Shown here piece after piece: positions 1 to 8,800 of a stretch of 64,000 nucleotides of DNA. Origin of the DNA: Mesorhizobium sp. Root552 (GTDB lineage Bacteria; Pseudomonadota; Alphaproteobacteria; Rhizobiales; Rhizobiaceae). Every line of letters starts with the position of its first letter. The first letter of the stretch is position 1. The notes below the pieces were generated by a model. It saw only the letters and a program-made list of their open reading frames with translations. It did not search any database and had not been told where the DNA came from. The stretch is taken from positions 31,264-95,263 of the forward strand of contig NZ_LMFV01000003.1 in assembly GCF_001427285.1 (NCBI RefSeq), read 5' to 3'. The position numbers and the translations under genes were made by a program.

Positions 1-2
1 TT

Positions 3-1619
3 GTCGGCTCCGACCTGCACCGCGGCACCGAATGGGTGGAACTCGATTCCAACACCTTCCGACGCGTCGTGCTGCGTCCGGTGAGCTCGTTCGGGCTCGA
101 CAATTTCAGCGCCTATTTCTCCACGCCGAGCCTTGCCCAGTCGATCTCCAATTCGGTTCTGATGGGGGTCATCAGCACCGTTTTGGTCATCTCGATCGCC
201 TTTGCGCTCGCCTATGCATTGAACCGCAGCCACATGCGCTTCAAGGGGCTGTTCAAGCTGATACTGGCCATCCCCATCCTGGTGCCTTCGCTGTTGCCCG
301 GCATTGCACTCGTCTATCTGTTCGGCAATCAGGGCCTGCTCAAGGACCTGATGATGGGCTACAGCATCTATGGCCCGATCGGCATCGTCATCGGCTCGGT
401 CTTCTTCACGCTACCGCATGCACTCATCATCATTTCGACGGCTCTCGCCATCGCCGATGCGCGCCACTACGAGGCGGCGACATCGCTGCGCGCAACGAAA
501 TGGCGCACCTTCTGGACCGTGACGGTACCTGGCGCGCGCTATGGCATCATCTCGGCCGCCTTCGTCGTGTTCACCATGGTGATCACCGATTTCGGCCTGC
601 CGAAGGTCATCGGCGGCCAATACAACATGCTCGCCGTCGACATCTACAAGCAGGTCATCGGCCAGCAGAATTTCGAAATGGGCGCGGTCGTGTCGGTGAT
701 CCTGCTGATCCCCGCCGTCGCCGCCTTCTTCGTCGACCGCGCCATCCAGAAGAAGCAGGTGGCGCTGTTGTCGGCCCGCTCGGTTCCTTACCAGCCGAAG
801 CCCAATACGCGTTTCGACTGGCTGTGCTTTACCTATTGCGCCGTTGTTGCCGTGTTCATCCTGACCATGATCGGCGTTTGCCAGCTGGCGGCGACCGTCA
901 AGTTCTGGCCCTACGATCTGACGCCCAGTCTGAAGAATTTCCATTTCGACCTGATGGACGGCGGCGGCTGGGCTGCTTACTACAACTCCATCGAAATGGC
1001 GCTGCTGACGGCCTTCTTCGGCACCATCATCGTCTTCACCGGGGCCTATATGGTCGAAAAGAGCGACGGCTTCAAAGCAGGCCGCACGCTGTTCCAGTTC
1101 CTGGCCATGCTGCCGATGGCGGTTCCCGGCATGGTGCTTGGACTGGCCTATATCTTCTTCTTCAACAGCCCGGCCAACCCGCTCAATCCGATCTACGGCA
1201 CGATGGCGATCCTCGTCGTGTGCACGGTCACCCACTTTTACACCGTGTCGCACCTGACCGCGCTGACGGCGCTGAAGCAGATGGACCGCGAGTTCGAGCC
1301 GGTCGCCGCCTCGCTGAAGCAGCCCTTCCACAAGCTGTTCTTCCGGGTGACGGTACCGGTCTGCCTGCCGGCGATCCTCGACATCTCGATCTACCTGTTC
1401 GTCAACGCGATGACGACGGTGTCGGCGGTCGTGTTCCTCTATTCGACCCATACCCAGCTTGCTTCCGTCGCCGTGCTCAACATGGATGATGCCGGCGACA
1501 TCGCACCGGCTGCGGCGATGGGCATGATGATCTTTTACACCAACATTGCTGCGCGGCTCATCCACGCGCTGGTTTCGCGCGCTTTGCTCGGACGTACGCA
1601 AGCCTGGCGCAACAGATAG
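3..1619 (+). CDS. ABC transporter permease, 2-aminoethylphosphonate/iron type (5' end outside window)
   Basis: Inner-membrane permease made of two fused permease halves, as in the PhnU/FbpB-like family for 2-aminoethylphosphonate or Fe(III) import. The reading frame is open to the left edge, so the start lies upstream; an internal GTG at 36 is not needed. 538 residues are visible, close to the usual 560-570. Each half carries an EAA-type loop for the ATPase: YEAATSLRATKWRTF in the first and FEPVAASLKQPFHKL in the second. Many hydrophobic helices follow the 6+6 pattern. The substrate is inferred from family resemblance only; the ATPase and binding protein must lie to the left. Confidence 0.85.
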   Translation, partial: VGSDLHRGTEWVELDSNTFRRVVLRPVSSFGLDNFSAYFSTPSLAQSISNSVLMGVISTVLVISIAFALAYALNRSHMRFKGLFKLILAIPILVPSLLPGIALVYLFGNQGLLKDLMMGYSIYGPIGIVIGSVFFTLPHALIIISTALAIADARHYEAATSLRATKWRTFWTVTVPGARYGIISAAFVVFTMVITDFGLPKVIGGQYNMLAVDIYKQVIGQQNFEMGAVVSVILLIPAVAAFFVDRAIQKKQVALLSARSVPYQPKPNTRFDWLCFTYCAVVAVFILTMIGVCQLAATVKFWPYDLTPSLKNFHFDLMDGGGWAAYYNSIEMALLTAFFGTIIVFTGAYMVEKSDGFKAGRTLFQFLAMLPMAVPGMVLGLAYIFFFNSPANPLNPIYGTMAILVVCTVTHFYTVSHLTALTALKQMDREFEPVAASLKQPFHKLFFRVTVPVCLPAILDISIYLFVNAMTTVSAVVFLYSTHTQLASVAVLNMDDAGDIAPAAAMGMMIFYTNIAARLIHALVSRALLGRTQAWRNR

Positions 1620-1638
1620 GCGGCGCGCCGGCTCCCTG

Positions 1639-2817
1639 TCAGGCCGACAGGGCCTGTTCGATATCGGCAATCAGGTCGTCGGCGTCCTCGATGCCGGCGG
1701 AGAGCCTGACCAGCGAATCCGAAATGCCGATCGCCGCACGCTGCTCTGCCGGGATGGAACCGTGCGTCATCAGCGCCGGATGCTCGATCAGGCTTTCGAC
1801 ACCGCCAAGGCTTTCGGCCAGCGCAAACAGGCGGACATGCTCCAGGAAACGCTTGGTGGCGGCGAGGTCGCGGTCAAGCTCGAAGGTGACCATGCCGCCG
1901 AAAGCGTGCATCTGCGCCTTGGCAACGGCGTGCTGCGGATGGCTTTCGAGGCCGGGATAGATGACGCGCCGGACATCGGAGCGTGCTTCCAGCCAGCGCG
2001 CGATCTTCAGCCCGTTCTGCGAATGGCGCTCCACGCGCAGCGCCAGCGTCTTAAGGCCGCGCAAGGCGAGGAAACTGTCGAACGGCCCGGAAATCGCGCC
2101 AACCGCGTTTTGCAGGAACTTCAGCTTGTCGCGCAGCTCCGCGTTTTCGCCGACAACGACCGTGCCGCCGATCATGTCGGAGTGGCCGTTGAGATATTTG
2201 GTGGTCGAATGGACGACGTGGTCGATGCCGAGTTCCAGCGGCCGCTGGATATAGGGGCTGCAGAAGGTGTTGTCGGCAACGGCGATGACGCCCTTGCGCT
2301 TGGCCAAGGCAGCCACCGCTTCGAGATCGACAATGCGCAGCAGCGGATTGGTCGGCGTCTCGACCCAAAGCATCTTCGTGTCTGGCCGGATCGCCGCCTC
2401 GACCTTGGCAAGGTCGGTGAAATCGACAAACGTCACCTGCAGGCCGGCCGAGCGCTTGCGCACCCGTTCGAGCAGACGGAAGGTGCCGCCATAGATGTCG
2501 TCAGTGGCAACGATATGTGCACCGGCATCGAGCAGTTCGAACACATTGGCAATCGCGGCGAGGCCGGACGCATAGGCAAAGGCCGCCGAGCCGCTTTCGA
2601 GATCGGCTATGGCGCGCTCGAAGGCGAATCTCGTCGGGTTCTGGCTGCGCGCATATTCGAAGCCCTTATGTACGCCGGGGCTCTGCTGGGCGTAGGTCGA
2701 GGTGGCGTAGATCGGCACCATCACCGCACCCGTGGTCGGGTCGTGGCTCTGGCCGCCATGAATGGTGCGGGTCGAAAAGGCGAGGCGATTCCTGCCCTTT
2801 TGCGGCTGTTCGGTCAT
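1639..2817 (-). CDS. Cystathionine gamma-lyase / trans-sulfuration PLP enzyme
   Basis: PLP-dependent Cys/Met metabolism enzyme of 392 residues, the usual family length. The lysine in HSTTKYLNGHSD is the PLP Schiff base; YASGLAAI and the W-V-E-T-P-T-N-P segment are family hallmarks. Its ATG overlaps the stop of the upstream cystathionine beta-synthase gene (ATGA), so the two are translationally coupled. The pairing argues for a gamma-lyase that splits cystathionine to cysteine, 2-oxobutyrate and ammonia (reverse transsulfuration). Gamma-synthases share the fold, so the direction is inferred from the neighbour. Confidence 0.88.
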   Translation of the reverse strand: MTEQPQKGRNRLAFSTRTIHGGQSHDPTTGAVMVPIYATSTYAQQSPGVHKGFEYARSQNPTRFAFERAIADLESGSAAFAYASGLAAIANVFELLDAGAHIVATDDIYGGTFRLLERVRKRSAGLQVTFVDFTDLAKVEAAIRPDTKMLWVETPTNPLLRIVDLEAVAALAKRKGVIAVADNTFCSPYIQRPLELGIDHVVHSTTKYLNGHSDMIGGTVVVGENAELRDKLKFLQNAVGAISGPFDSFLALRGLKTLALRVERHSQNGLKIARWLEARSDVRRVIYPGLESHPQHAVAKAQMHAFGGMVTFELDRDLAATKRFLEHVRLFALAESLGGVESLIEHPALMTHGSIPAEQRAAIGISDSLVRLSAGIEDADDLIADIEQALSA

Positions 2818-4238
2818 TTTGAGCGTCTCAAATGGTTGATCAGGTCGATACGGGTGATAAGGCCGACAAATTCGTCGCCGTCAAAGACGATCGCCACCTC
2901 GTTGCGGTCAAAGACCGGCAAAAGCGCGTCCAGCGTCTGGCTGGCCTGCAATGTGTGCAGTTCCGAGGTCATGGCGGTGCGCACCGGTCCCTCGAAGCGC
3001 TCCCAGCGGCCCTGGTAGTTGCCATCCACCTTGGCCAGTATGTCGCCTTCGTCGATGATGCCGACCAGTCTGCCGTTGTCGAGCACCGGAAGTTGCGAAA
3101 CGTCGCCACGCCGCATCCGTCCATAGGCGGTCAAGAGCGTATCGTCGGGACCGACGAAGACGGTGCCGCCCTCGCGGTGCGAACGGGCGACGAGGTCGCT
3201 CAAATCGCCATGCTGCTCGCGCTCGGCAAGTCCCTGTTCGGCCAGCCAGAAATCGTCGAATACCTTGGAAAGATATTTGTTGCCGCTGTCGCAGACAAAG
3301 GTGATGACGCGCTTCGGCGTCTGCTGCTCGCGGCAGTAGCGTAGCGCGGCCGCCAGAAGCGTGCCCGAGGAGGAGCCGGCCAGAATGCCTTCCTTCGACA
3401 ACAGGTCGCGCGCCGCCAGCATCGAATGCCGGTCGGAGATCGTATAGGCCTGCTTCACCAGCGAAAGATCGGCATTCGGCGGCACGAAATCCTCGCCGAT
3501 GCCTTCCACCGTCCAGCTTCCAGCCTGTTCCAGCTTGCCTGTCTTGACCAGCGGCGCCAGCACCGAGCCTGCCGGGTCGGCCAGCACCATCTCGGTCTTC
3601 GGCGACATCTTGGCGAAGAATCTGCCGAGACCGGTCAGCGTACCGCCCGAGCCCACGCCGACGACCACCGCATCGACGTCGCCATCGAGCTGCTGCCAGA
3701 TCTCCGGTCCCGTCGTCGTCTCGTGCGCCAGCGGGTTGGCCGGGTTGGCAAACTGGTTGACGTAGAACGATCCCGGCGTCTCGGCGGCGATCTTCTCGGC
3801 CATGTCCTGATAATATTCCGGATGGCCCTTGCCGACGTCGGAGCGGGTCAGCCGCACCTCGGCGCCCAGCGCGCGCAGATGCTGCGCCTTCTCACGCGAC
3901 ATCTTGTCGGGCACGACGAGGATGATGCGATACCCCTTGGGAATACCCACCTGCGCAAGGCCAAGACCGGTGTTGCCGGCCGTCGCCTCGATGATGACGC
4001 CGCCTTTCTTAAGCCGGCCGTCCCGTTCCGCCGCGGCGATCATCGAGCGGGCGATGCGATCCTTTATCGAGCCGCCGGGGTTCTGGCTTTCGAGCTTGAT
4101 GAACAGCCGGCAGCGCCCGGTGTCGAACTTCGTCAGTTCCACCACCGGCGTCTCCCCGATCAGGTCGAGGACCGAGCCATAGGGCGGTCTGACCCGGTCG
4201 AATGCGGCGTTCTGTTCGATTTTTGCGGTGCGCGTCAT
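2814..4238 (-). CDS. Cystathionine beta-synthase with C-terminal CBS pair
   Basis: Fold-type II PLP enzyme of 474 residues that condenses homocysteine and serine to cystathionine. Residues about 20-330 are the catalytic core: GGSIKDR holds the PLP lysine and TAGNTGLGLA the substrate loop, followed by a glycine-rich phosphate cup (GVGSGGTLTG). Residues about 345-470 form two CBS repeats, a regulatory module. Start ATG at 4238 follows AAGGAGC. It is first gene of a two-gene operon with the gamma-lyase. Cysteine synthases lack the CBS pair, which favours this call. Confidence 0.9.
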   Translation of the reverse strand: MTRTAKIEQNAAFDRVRPPYGSVLDLIGETPVVELTKFDTGRCRLFIKLESQNPGGSIKDRIARSMIAAAERDGRLKKGGVIIEATAGNTGLGLAQVGIPKGYRIILVVPDKMSREKAQHLRALGAEVRLTRSDVGKGHPEYYQDMAEKIAAETPGSFYVNQFANPANPLAHETTTGPEIWQQLDGDVDAVVVGVGSGGTLTGLGRFFAKMSPKTEMVLADPAGSVLAPLVKTGKLEQAGSWTVEGIGEDFVPPNADLSLVKQAYTISDRHSMLAARDLLSKEGILAGSSSGTLLAAALRYCREQQTPKRVITFVCDSGNKYLSKVFDDFWLAEQGLAEREQHGDLSDLVARSHREGGTVFVGPDDTLLTAYGRMRRGDVSQLPVLDNGRLVGIIDEGDILAKVDGNYQGRWERFEGPVRTAMTSELHTLQASQTLDALLPVFDRNEVAIVFDGDEFVGLITRIDLINHLRRSK

Positions 4239-4385
4239 CGGATAGCTCCTTTGGCTCCGATGGGCGCACTGATCGCAGACCTTGGCCTGCTTTGTCCAAG
4301 ACGAAAATTCTAATAATTCTCTATTATAGGAATTTTATTCCATCAGATGGTGATTGCAACCGGCTCCGGCGTAAAGCCTGACCAA
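4239..4385 (-). promoter_or_regulatory. AT-rich promoter region of the transsulfuration operon
   Basis: About 40 bases around 4305-4345 are strikingly AT-rich within GC-rich surroundings. On the minus strand they contain a consensus TATAAT near 4322-4327 and an imperfect dyad (TTC-AATA ... TATT-GAA). A -35 at normal spacing is not obvious, which would suit activator dependence. The regulator is not identifiable. Confidence 0.4.
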
Positions 4386-4649
4386 TCAGGCGGCGCGGCC
4401 GCCTGTCGAGGCGTCGCCGGGGGCGTCCTCGTCGATCTCCACCGCGTCCTCGAGACGCGAGGCGATGAGTTCCTGGATGTCGCCGACCTCTTCCTGGATG
4501 TCTTCCATCGGAATCCCGGCTTCGGCCGCCTCGGCGGCGCATTCGCGGGCAAGCGTTTCAGCGTGCTGCTCGATCTTTATCGGCAAGGCCGGAGACTGGC
4601 ACTTCTCGCCGATCCATTCCTGAAGGAACTTGATCGCATGTTCACTCAT
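4386..4649 (-). CDS. DUF768-type small protein
   Basis: Soluble acidic protein of 87 residues with no signal peptide. It resembles DUF768 proteins, which are numerous in Mesorhizobium: an N-terminal FLQEWI segment and the conserved GIPMEDIQEEVG stretch in the middle. An in-frame GTG lies 15 bases upstream, but the ATG at 4649 has AGGG at good spacing and gives the family-like N-terminus (MSEHAIKF). The function of the family is not known. Monocistronic, between the transsulfuration operon and tRNA-His. Confidence 0.75.
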   Translation of the reverse strand: MSEHAIKFLQEWIGEKCQSPALPIKIEQHAETLARECAAEAAEAGIPMEDIQEEVGDIQELIASRLEDAVEIDEDAPGDASTGGRAA

Positions 4650-4809
4650 TGCACTGCCCTGCACTTCCTGGTCTTCGTTGCTTTAAACGTGCGGCATCCC
4701 GAAAAGATACCGATTGCTTTCAAACTGCGTTGCCATTCATCAGGCGTACCATATCGACAGCCCAAGGCCTGAAGGAGTTGCGGGTTTCAACAGATTCATT
4801 GGGAAGGGA

Positions 4810-4886
4810 TGGTACCGTTGGCTGGGATCGAACCAGCGACCTCCGGATCCACAATCCGGCGCTCTAACCAGCTGAGCTACAACGGC
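4810..4886 (-). tRNA. tRNA-His (GTG)
   Basis: A 77-base cloverleaf on the minus strand: acceptor GCCGTTG, D arm GCTC...GAGC, anticodon loop TTGTGGA with anticodon GTG, and T arm with TTCGATC. CCA is encoded. The discriminator base is A and the acceptor 3' strand CAACGGT gives a first-position G-U pair. That matches the known alphaproteobacterial tRNA-His type lacking the G-1:C73 identity pair. Confidence 0.95.
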
Positions 4887-5048
4887 ACATCTGCATGGCC
4901 CGATCGGCTGAAAGTCCATCCTTTGCGATAAGCTTTGTCGTTCGGCGAAGCGTCAATACGGGTTAATGGAGTCTAATTCAAGCCATTTGGAAGGGCAAAA
5001 GGTCGCTTGCGCGATTCGCCCCTTTCCTCACCTTGCGACAGGCAAAGA

Positions 5049-5080
5049 AAAAGGCCGGCGGGAGGAGGTGCCGGCCTTTT
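5049..5080 (-). terminator. Rho-independent terminator after the phasin gene
   Basis: An 11-base stem, AAAAGGCCGGC against GCCGGCCTTTT, with a 10-base loop. On the minus strand it is followed by a T-rich run (TTTTTCTTTG) and on the plus strand by TTTTCCTTTATT, so it can act both ways. It lies about 110 bases past the phasin stop. A second, smaller hairpin (GGCCAGCG/CGCTGGCC, 5089-5109) sits between it and the gene. Nothing else is seen in 4887-5188. Confidence 0.8.
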
Positions 5081-5188
5081 CCTTTATTGGCCAGCGGAAT
5101 GCGCTGGCCGCTTCGCCCGGCAGGCGGAGGGAGGAGGAACCACCCGCCGGGTATTGCTTGACGGCCGAAACCGGCGCGCCCCTAAAGA

Positions 5189-5647
5189 TTACGCGACCTT
5201 CAGTTCCTTGAAGGTCTTCTCGAAGACGGCCTTGACCGGCTTGGAGACGTCCTCTGCAGCCTTGGAAGCAGCTGCCTGGAAGTCCTTGGCCTGCTCGACG
5301 CTCTGCTCGTAGCGCTGACGCAGGAAAGCGGTCTGCAGCTCAACGACTTCCGACAGCGACTTGGCACCGACGAGAGCCTCGAGATGCGAGAAATTGGCTT
5401 CGGCGCTGGTGCGCAGCGCAGCGATCGCCTTCAGCGACAGGTCGCTGGTGGCCGACTTGGCGGTCTCGTAGGTGGTTTCGAGAACCTTCTGGGCCTCTTC
5501 CGAACCGGTCTTCAGCTTGGCATAGGCCTCTTTCGACTGCTCAACGCCCTTTTCAGCAAAAGCGCGGATCTGGTCGGTGGCCTTGGAAGCGTCAAAGCTC
5601 GGGAATTCGACATTGCCGATGAAGTCGGCGCTCTTCGTCTTGGTCAT
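5189..5647 (-). CDS. Phasin family protein (PHB granule-associated)
   Basis: 152-residue helical, Ala/Lys/Glu-rich protein with the phasin_2 pattern: repeated amphipathic helices from about residue 20 to the end, including KGVEQSKEAYAKLK and LRQRYEQSVEQAKDF. Phasins coat polyhydroxybutyrate granules and limit their size. The frame extends 63 codons upstream, but ATG 5647 has AAAGGATGG just before it and begins the family-like MTKTKSADF. Two TGC-N3-GCA palindromes upstream suggest control by a PhaR-type repressor. Confidence 0.88.
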   Translation of the reverse strand: MTKTKSADFIGNVEFPSFDASKATDQIRAFAEKGVEQSKEAYAKLKTGSEEAQKVLETTYETAKSATSDLSLKAIAALRTSAEANFSHLEALVGAKSLSEVVELQTAFLRQRYEQSVEQAKDFQAAASKAAEDVSKPVKAVFEKTFKELKVA

Positions 5648-5727
5648 TTTCCATCCTTTCAGGGGCAGCGGCTTTAGCTCAAAGCCGTCTCGTTCATGTA
5701 TGATGGGCATATATAGCACGAATTTTG

Positions 5728-5755
5728 TGCAATGCAATATTTTTGTTGCAGCGCA
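5728..5755 (-). promoter_or_regulatory. Tandem TGC-N3-GCA operators upstream of phasin
   Basis: TGCaatGCA at 5728-5736 and TGCagcGCA at 5747-5755 are 19 bases apart, and each is followed by the same ATATTTTTG. TGC/GCA dyads are the known recognition type of PhaR/AniA repressors of PHB genes. They lie 81-108 bases upstream of the phasin start. Binding is inferred. Confidence 0.55.
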
Positions 5756-5845
5756 ATATTTTTGCCGGCTTCCGGCGTTAACCACGTGGCCAGATTTCGG
5801 CGTCCAAACGCGGTGGCTTGTGGACCTTCGCGCCATCGGCTTTTA

Positions 5846-5861
5846 TTAACAAAGCGTTAAC
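5846..5861 (+). promoter_or_regulatory. CtrA-type box upstream of the PAS kinase
   Basis: TTAA-CAAAGCG-TTAAC is an exact match to the alphaproteobacterial CtrA motif TTAA-N7-TTAAC, 37 bases before the kinase ATG. A half-site TTAACCAC lies upstream, near 5778. The match is visible; use by CtrA is inferred. Confidence 0.55.
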
Positions 5862-5897
5862 TGCAAACTGCCTGACCTGCGAGGGTTCGCCAAGCGC

Positions 5898-8800
5898 ATG
5901 CCGTCCGACAGCTACTCCTTTCTCGACGTTGCCGTGCTCGACGCGGTGCGCCAGCGCTTTGCTGCCGGCGATGCGCTGGTCATCCTGGCTGCGGACCTGG
6001 AGCAGGTTCTGTGGGCAAACGGCCCGGGCGCAGCACTGTTCGGCTATCCCGACATCGAGCGCATCATCGGCGAATCATCTGGCCTTTCCGCCGTCGCTCG
6101 ACGGCAGATCATGGCGACTTCAGGTTATCCTGAAATCGGCAGCGACCGCTCGCTGATGGTGCGGCTCACCAGCGGCATGACCAGCCGCGCAGTCGGCTTT
6201 TTCGCCAGCAGCATCGTGCTGCCCGACGGCGAAAGGGCCATCCTGCTGGCTGTCCCGTCCGAGCAGGGCGAGCAAGCCAGCGCGGCCGACCGAACCGCGA
6301 AGGCTATCGGCGGCTTTGCCGAAGACGGTCATTTCCTTGCCTTTATCGACGGCGCGGGCGAAATCGAAGCCGCCTCGGCGGATTTCTCGAACCTCGGCAT
6401 TTCCGCCTCGACACTGGCCGGGTTGGTGCGCGAGGTCGCCAACGAACGCGACCGCATCGTCAAGCGCATCGTCACCGCCGGCAGGAAATCCTATCCAGCG
6501 GGCATCGCGCGGCTCACCGACGATCCCGCCCGCCACCTTCTCGTCGTCATCGACGAAGGGCAGGCCGAGGCAGCCGATGCCGAACCTTCGGTCGAGGTGA
6601 AGCCCTCCGCCAAAACGCCCCCTGCGGCTTCCCCGTCCAGCACCGGGCCGGCCAATGCCGAGCGACCGGAAAAGCATCATCACGATCATTGGTATTTCAG
6701 CGATGTCGATGCCGGCCAGGCCCATCAGGACCAGGCAAAGGCAGCGGATGCCGAACAACCAGCCGATGAGCCAGCCGCAGCGGTGGAAGCGGCCCAGCGC
6801 AACGTCAGCCCTGTTCGCTTTGTCTGGCGCACCGATGCCGATGGCCGTTTCAGTTCGGTCTCGCCGGAGTTTGCAGACGCGCTTGGCCAACCGGCTGCCG
6901 ATGTCGTCGGCAGGCGCTTCAAGGATGTCGCCACCACATTCGGCCTCGATCCGTCAGGCGAAATCTCAGGCCTGCTCGAACGCCGCGACACCTGGTCCGG
7001 CCGCTCGGTCTGGTGGCCGCTTTCCGGCACCGACCTGAAAGTGCCTGTCGATCTGGCGGCGCTCCCCGTCTACAACCGCAACCGCGAGTTCGAAGGTTTC
7101 CGCGGCTTCGGCGTTGCCCGCATGGGCGATGCGATTGCAGACCCGGAAGGCATAGGCATGGTGCTGGTTCCGAACCGGCCTGTGCCTGCCGAAGAACCGG
7201 CACCGCCGCAAGCCTCGCCACCGCCGGAAGCTCCAACGGCCGATCCGTTCCAGGGCGAGGTCCCGGCGCTCGAAATCACGCCCAAGCCGGAGCGCCGCTT
7301 CGCCGACAAGGTCATCCGGCTTGCGGAACACCGCCCCGCAGCCAACGACAAGGGCCTGTCTTCAATCGAGCGCAACGCGTTTCGCGAGATCGGCGAGCGA
7401 CTGAAGAAAGTCAGCGAACCCGAGAGCACTTTCACGACCGAAGCCGAAGCCGCCTCGTCGCCGGCAACCGGCAACGAAGTCGAGCGCGCCGACACGGCTT
7501 CAAAGCTGGAGAGCGACGTTTCGCCTGAAAGCCATGCCGCCGAGCCCGTTCAGCCGGCACCTTCGGCACATGGCTCGCTGCTCGACTACGCATCTTCCGA
7601 ACCCGACCACAGCGCCGATGAAGACGGGATGGCCGCTGCCGATTTCCGCGACGCCGAATTTCGCGAGCCGGACGCAGGCGGCGCTCTGGAACAGGCTGCC
7701 CAGGCGCGCCTTGAGGCCGAGCCTGCCAGGCCTATCCGGGCAGAAGCCCCGCAATGGCTGTTGCAGACCGGCGGCTTCCTGCCGTCGGCCTTTGCCAAAG
7801 GCGATCCGGACACGCCCGACGTCTCGATCCTCGCCAAACTGCCGGTCCCGGTGCTGATCCATTCAGGCGACGTGCTGCACTATGCCAATGACGAGTTCCT
7901 CGACCTCGCCGGCTACGACACGCTGGACGAACTCGATGAGGCCGGCGGGCTCGATGTCCTGTTTGCCGAACCCTATGCCGGCGACGCTGCCGCGGACGAA
8001 AGCGACCGTGCGCTGCGCCTGCGGGGCAAGGACGGCAACGAATTTCCGGTCGAGGCGATCCTGCGTTCGGTTCCGTGGCAGGAGCGCAAGGCGCTGCTTC
8101 TGGTCGTGCGCCGCACCGGCGAAACACGCGCGCCCGCAGCACCCGTCACTCCGGTCCTGCCGTCGGTAACGAACATCGCGCCGCAGCCCGAGGTCTCGGA
8201 ACTCAAGGCGCGCATCGCCGAAATGCGCACCATCATCGACACCGCTACCGACGGCGTCGTGCTGATAGGCCGTGACGGCAACATCCGCTCCATCAGCCGG
8301 CCGGCGGAAGCCCTGTTCGGCTTTGACGCCGAGGAGGTGAACGGCAAGCCCTTTTCCTCGCTGTTCGCCATCGAGAGCCAGCGCGCCGCGCGCGACTATC
8401 TCGCCGGCCTCTCCGAACACGGCGTCGCCAGCGTCCTCAACGATGGCCGCGAAGTGATCGGGCGCGAGGCGCAAGGCCGTTTTATCCCGCTGTTCATGAC
8501 CATTGGCCGGCTGCCCGGCGACAGCGGCTTTTGCGCCGTCGTGCGCGACATCACCCAGTGGAAGCGGGCCGAGGAAGACCTTACCCAGGCGCGCGCCGTA
8601 GCCGAGCGGGCATCGTCGCAGAAGACCGATTTCCTCGCCCGCATCAGCCACGAGATCAGGACGCCGCTCAACGCCATCATCGGCTTTTCGGAACTGATGG
8701 TGGACGAGAAGTTCGGCCCCGTCGCCAACGACCGCTACCGCGACTACCTGCGCGACATCAACCGCTCCGGCAATCACGTGCTCGATCTGGTCAACGACCT

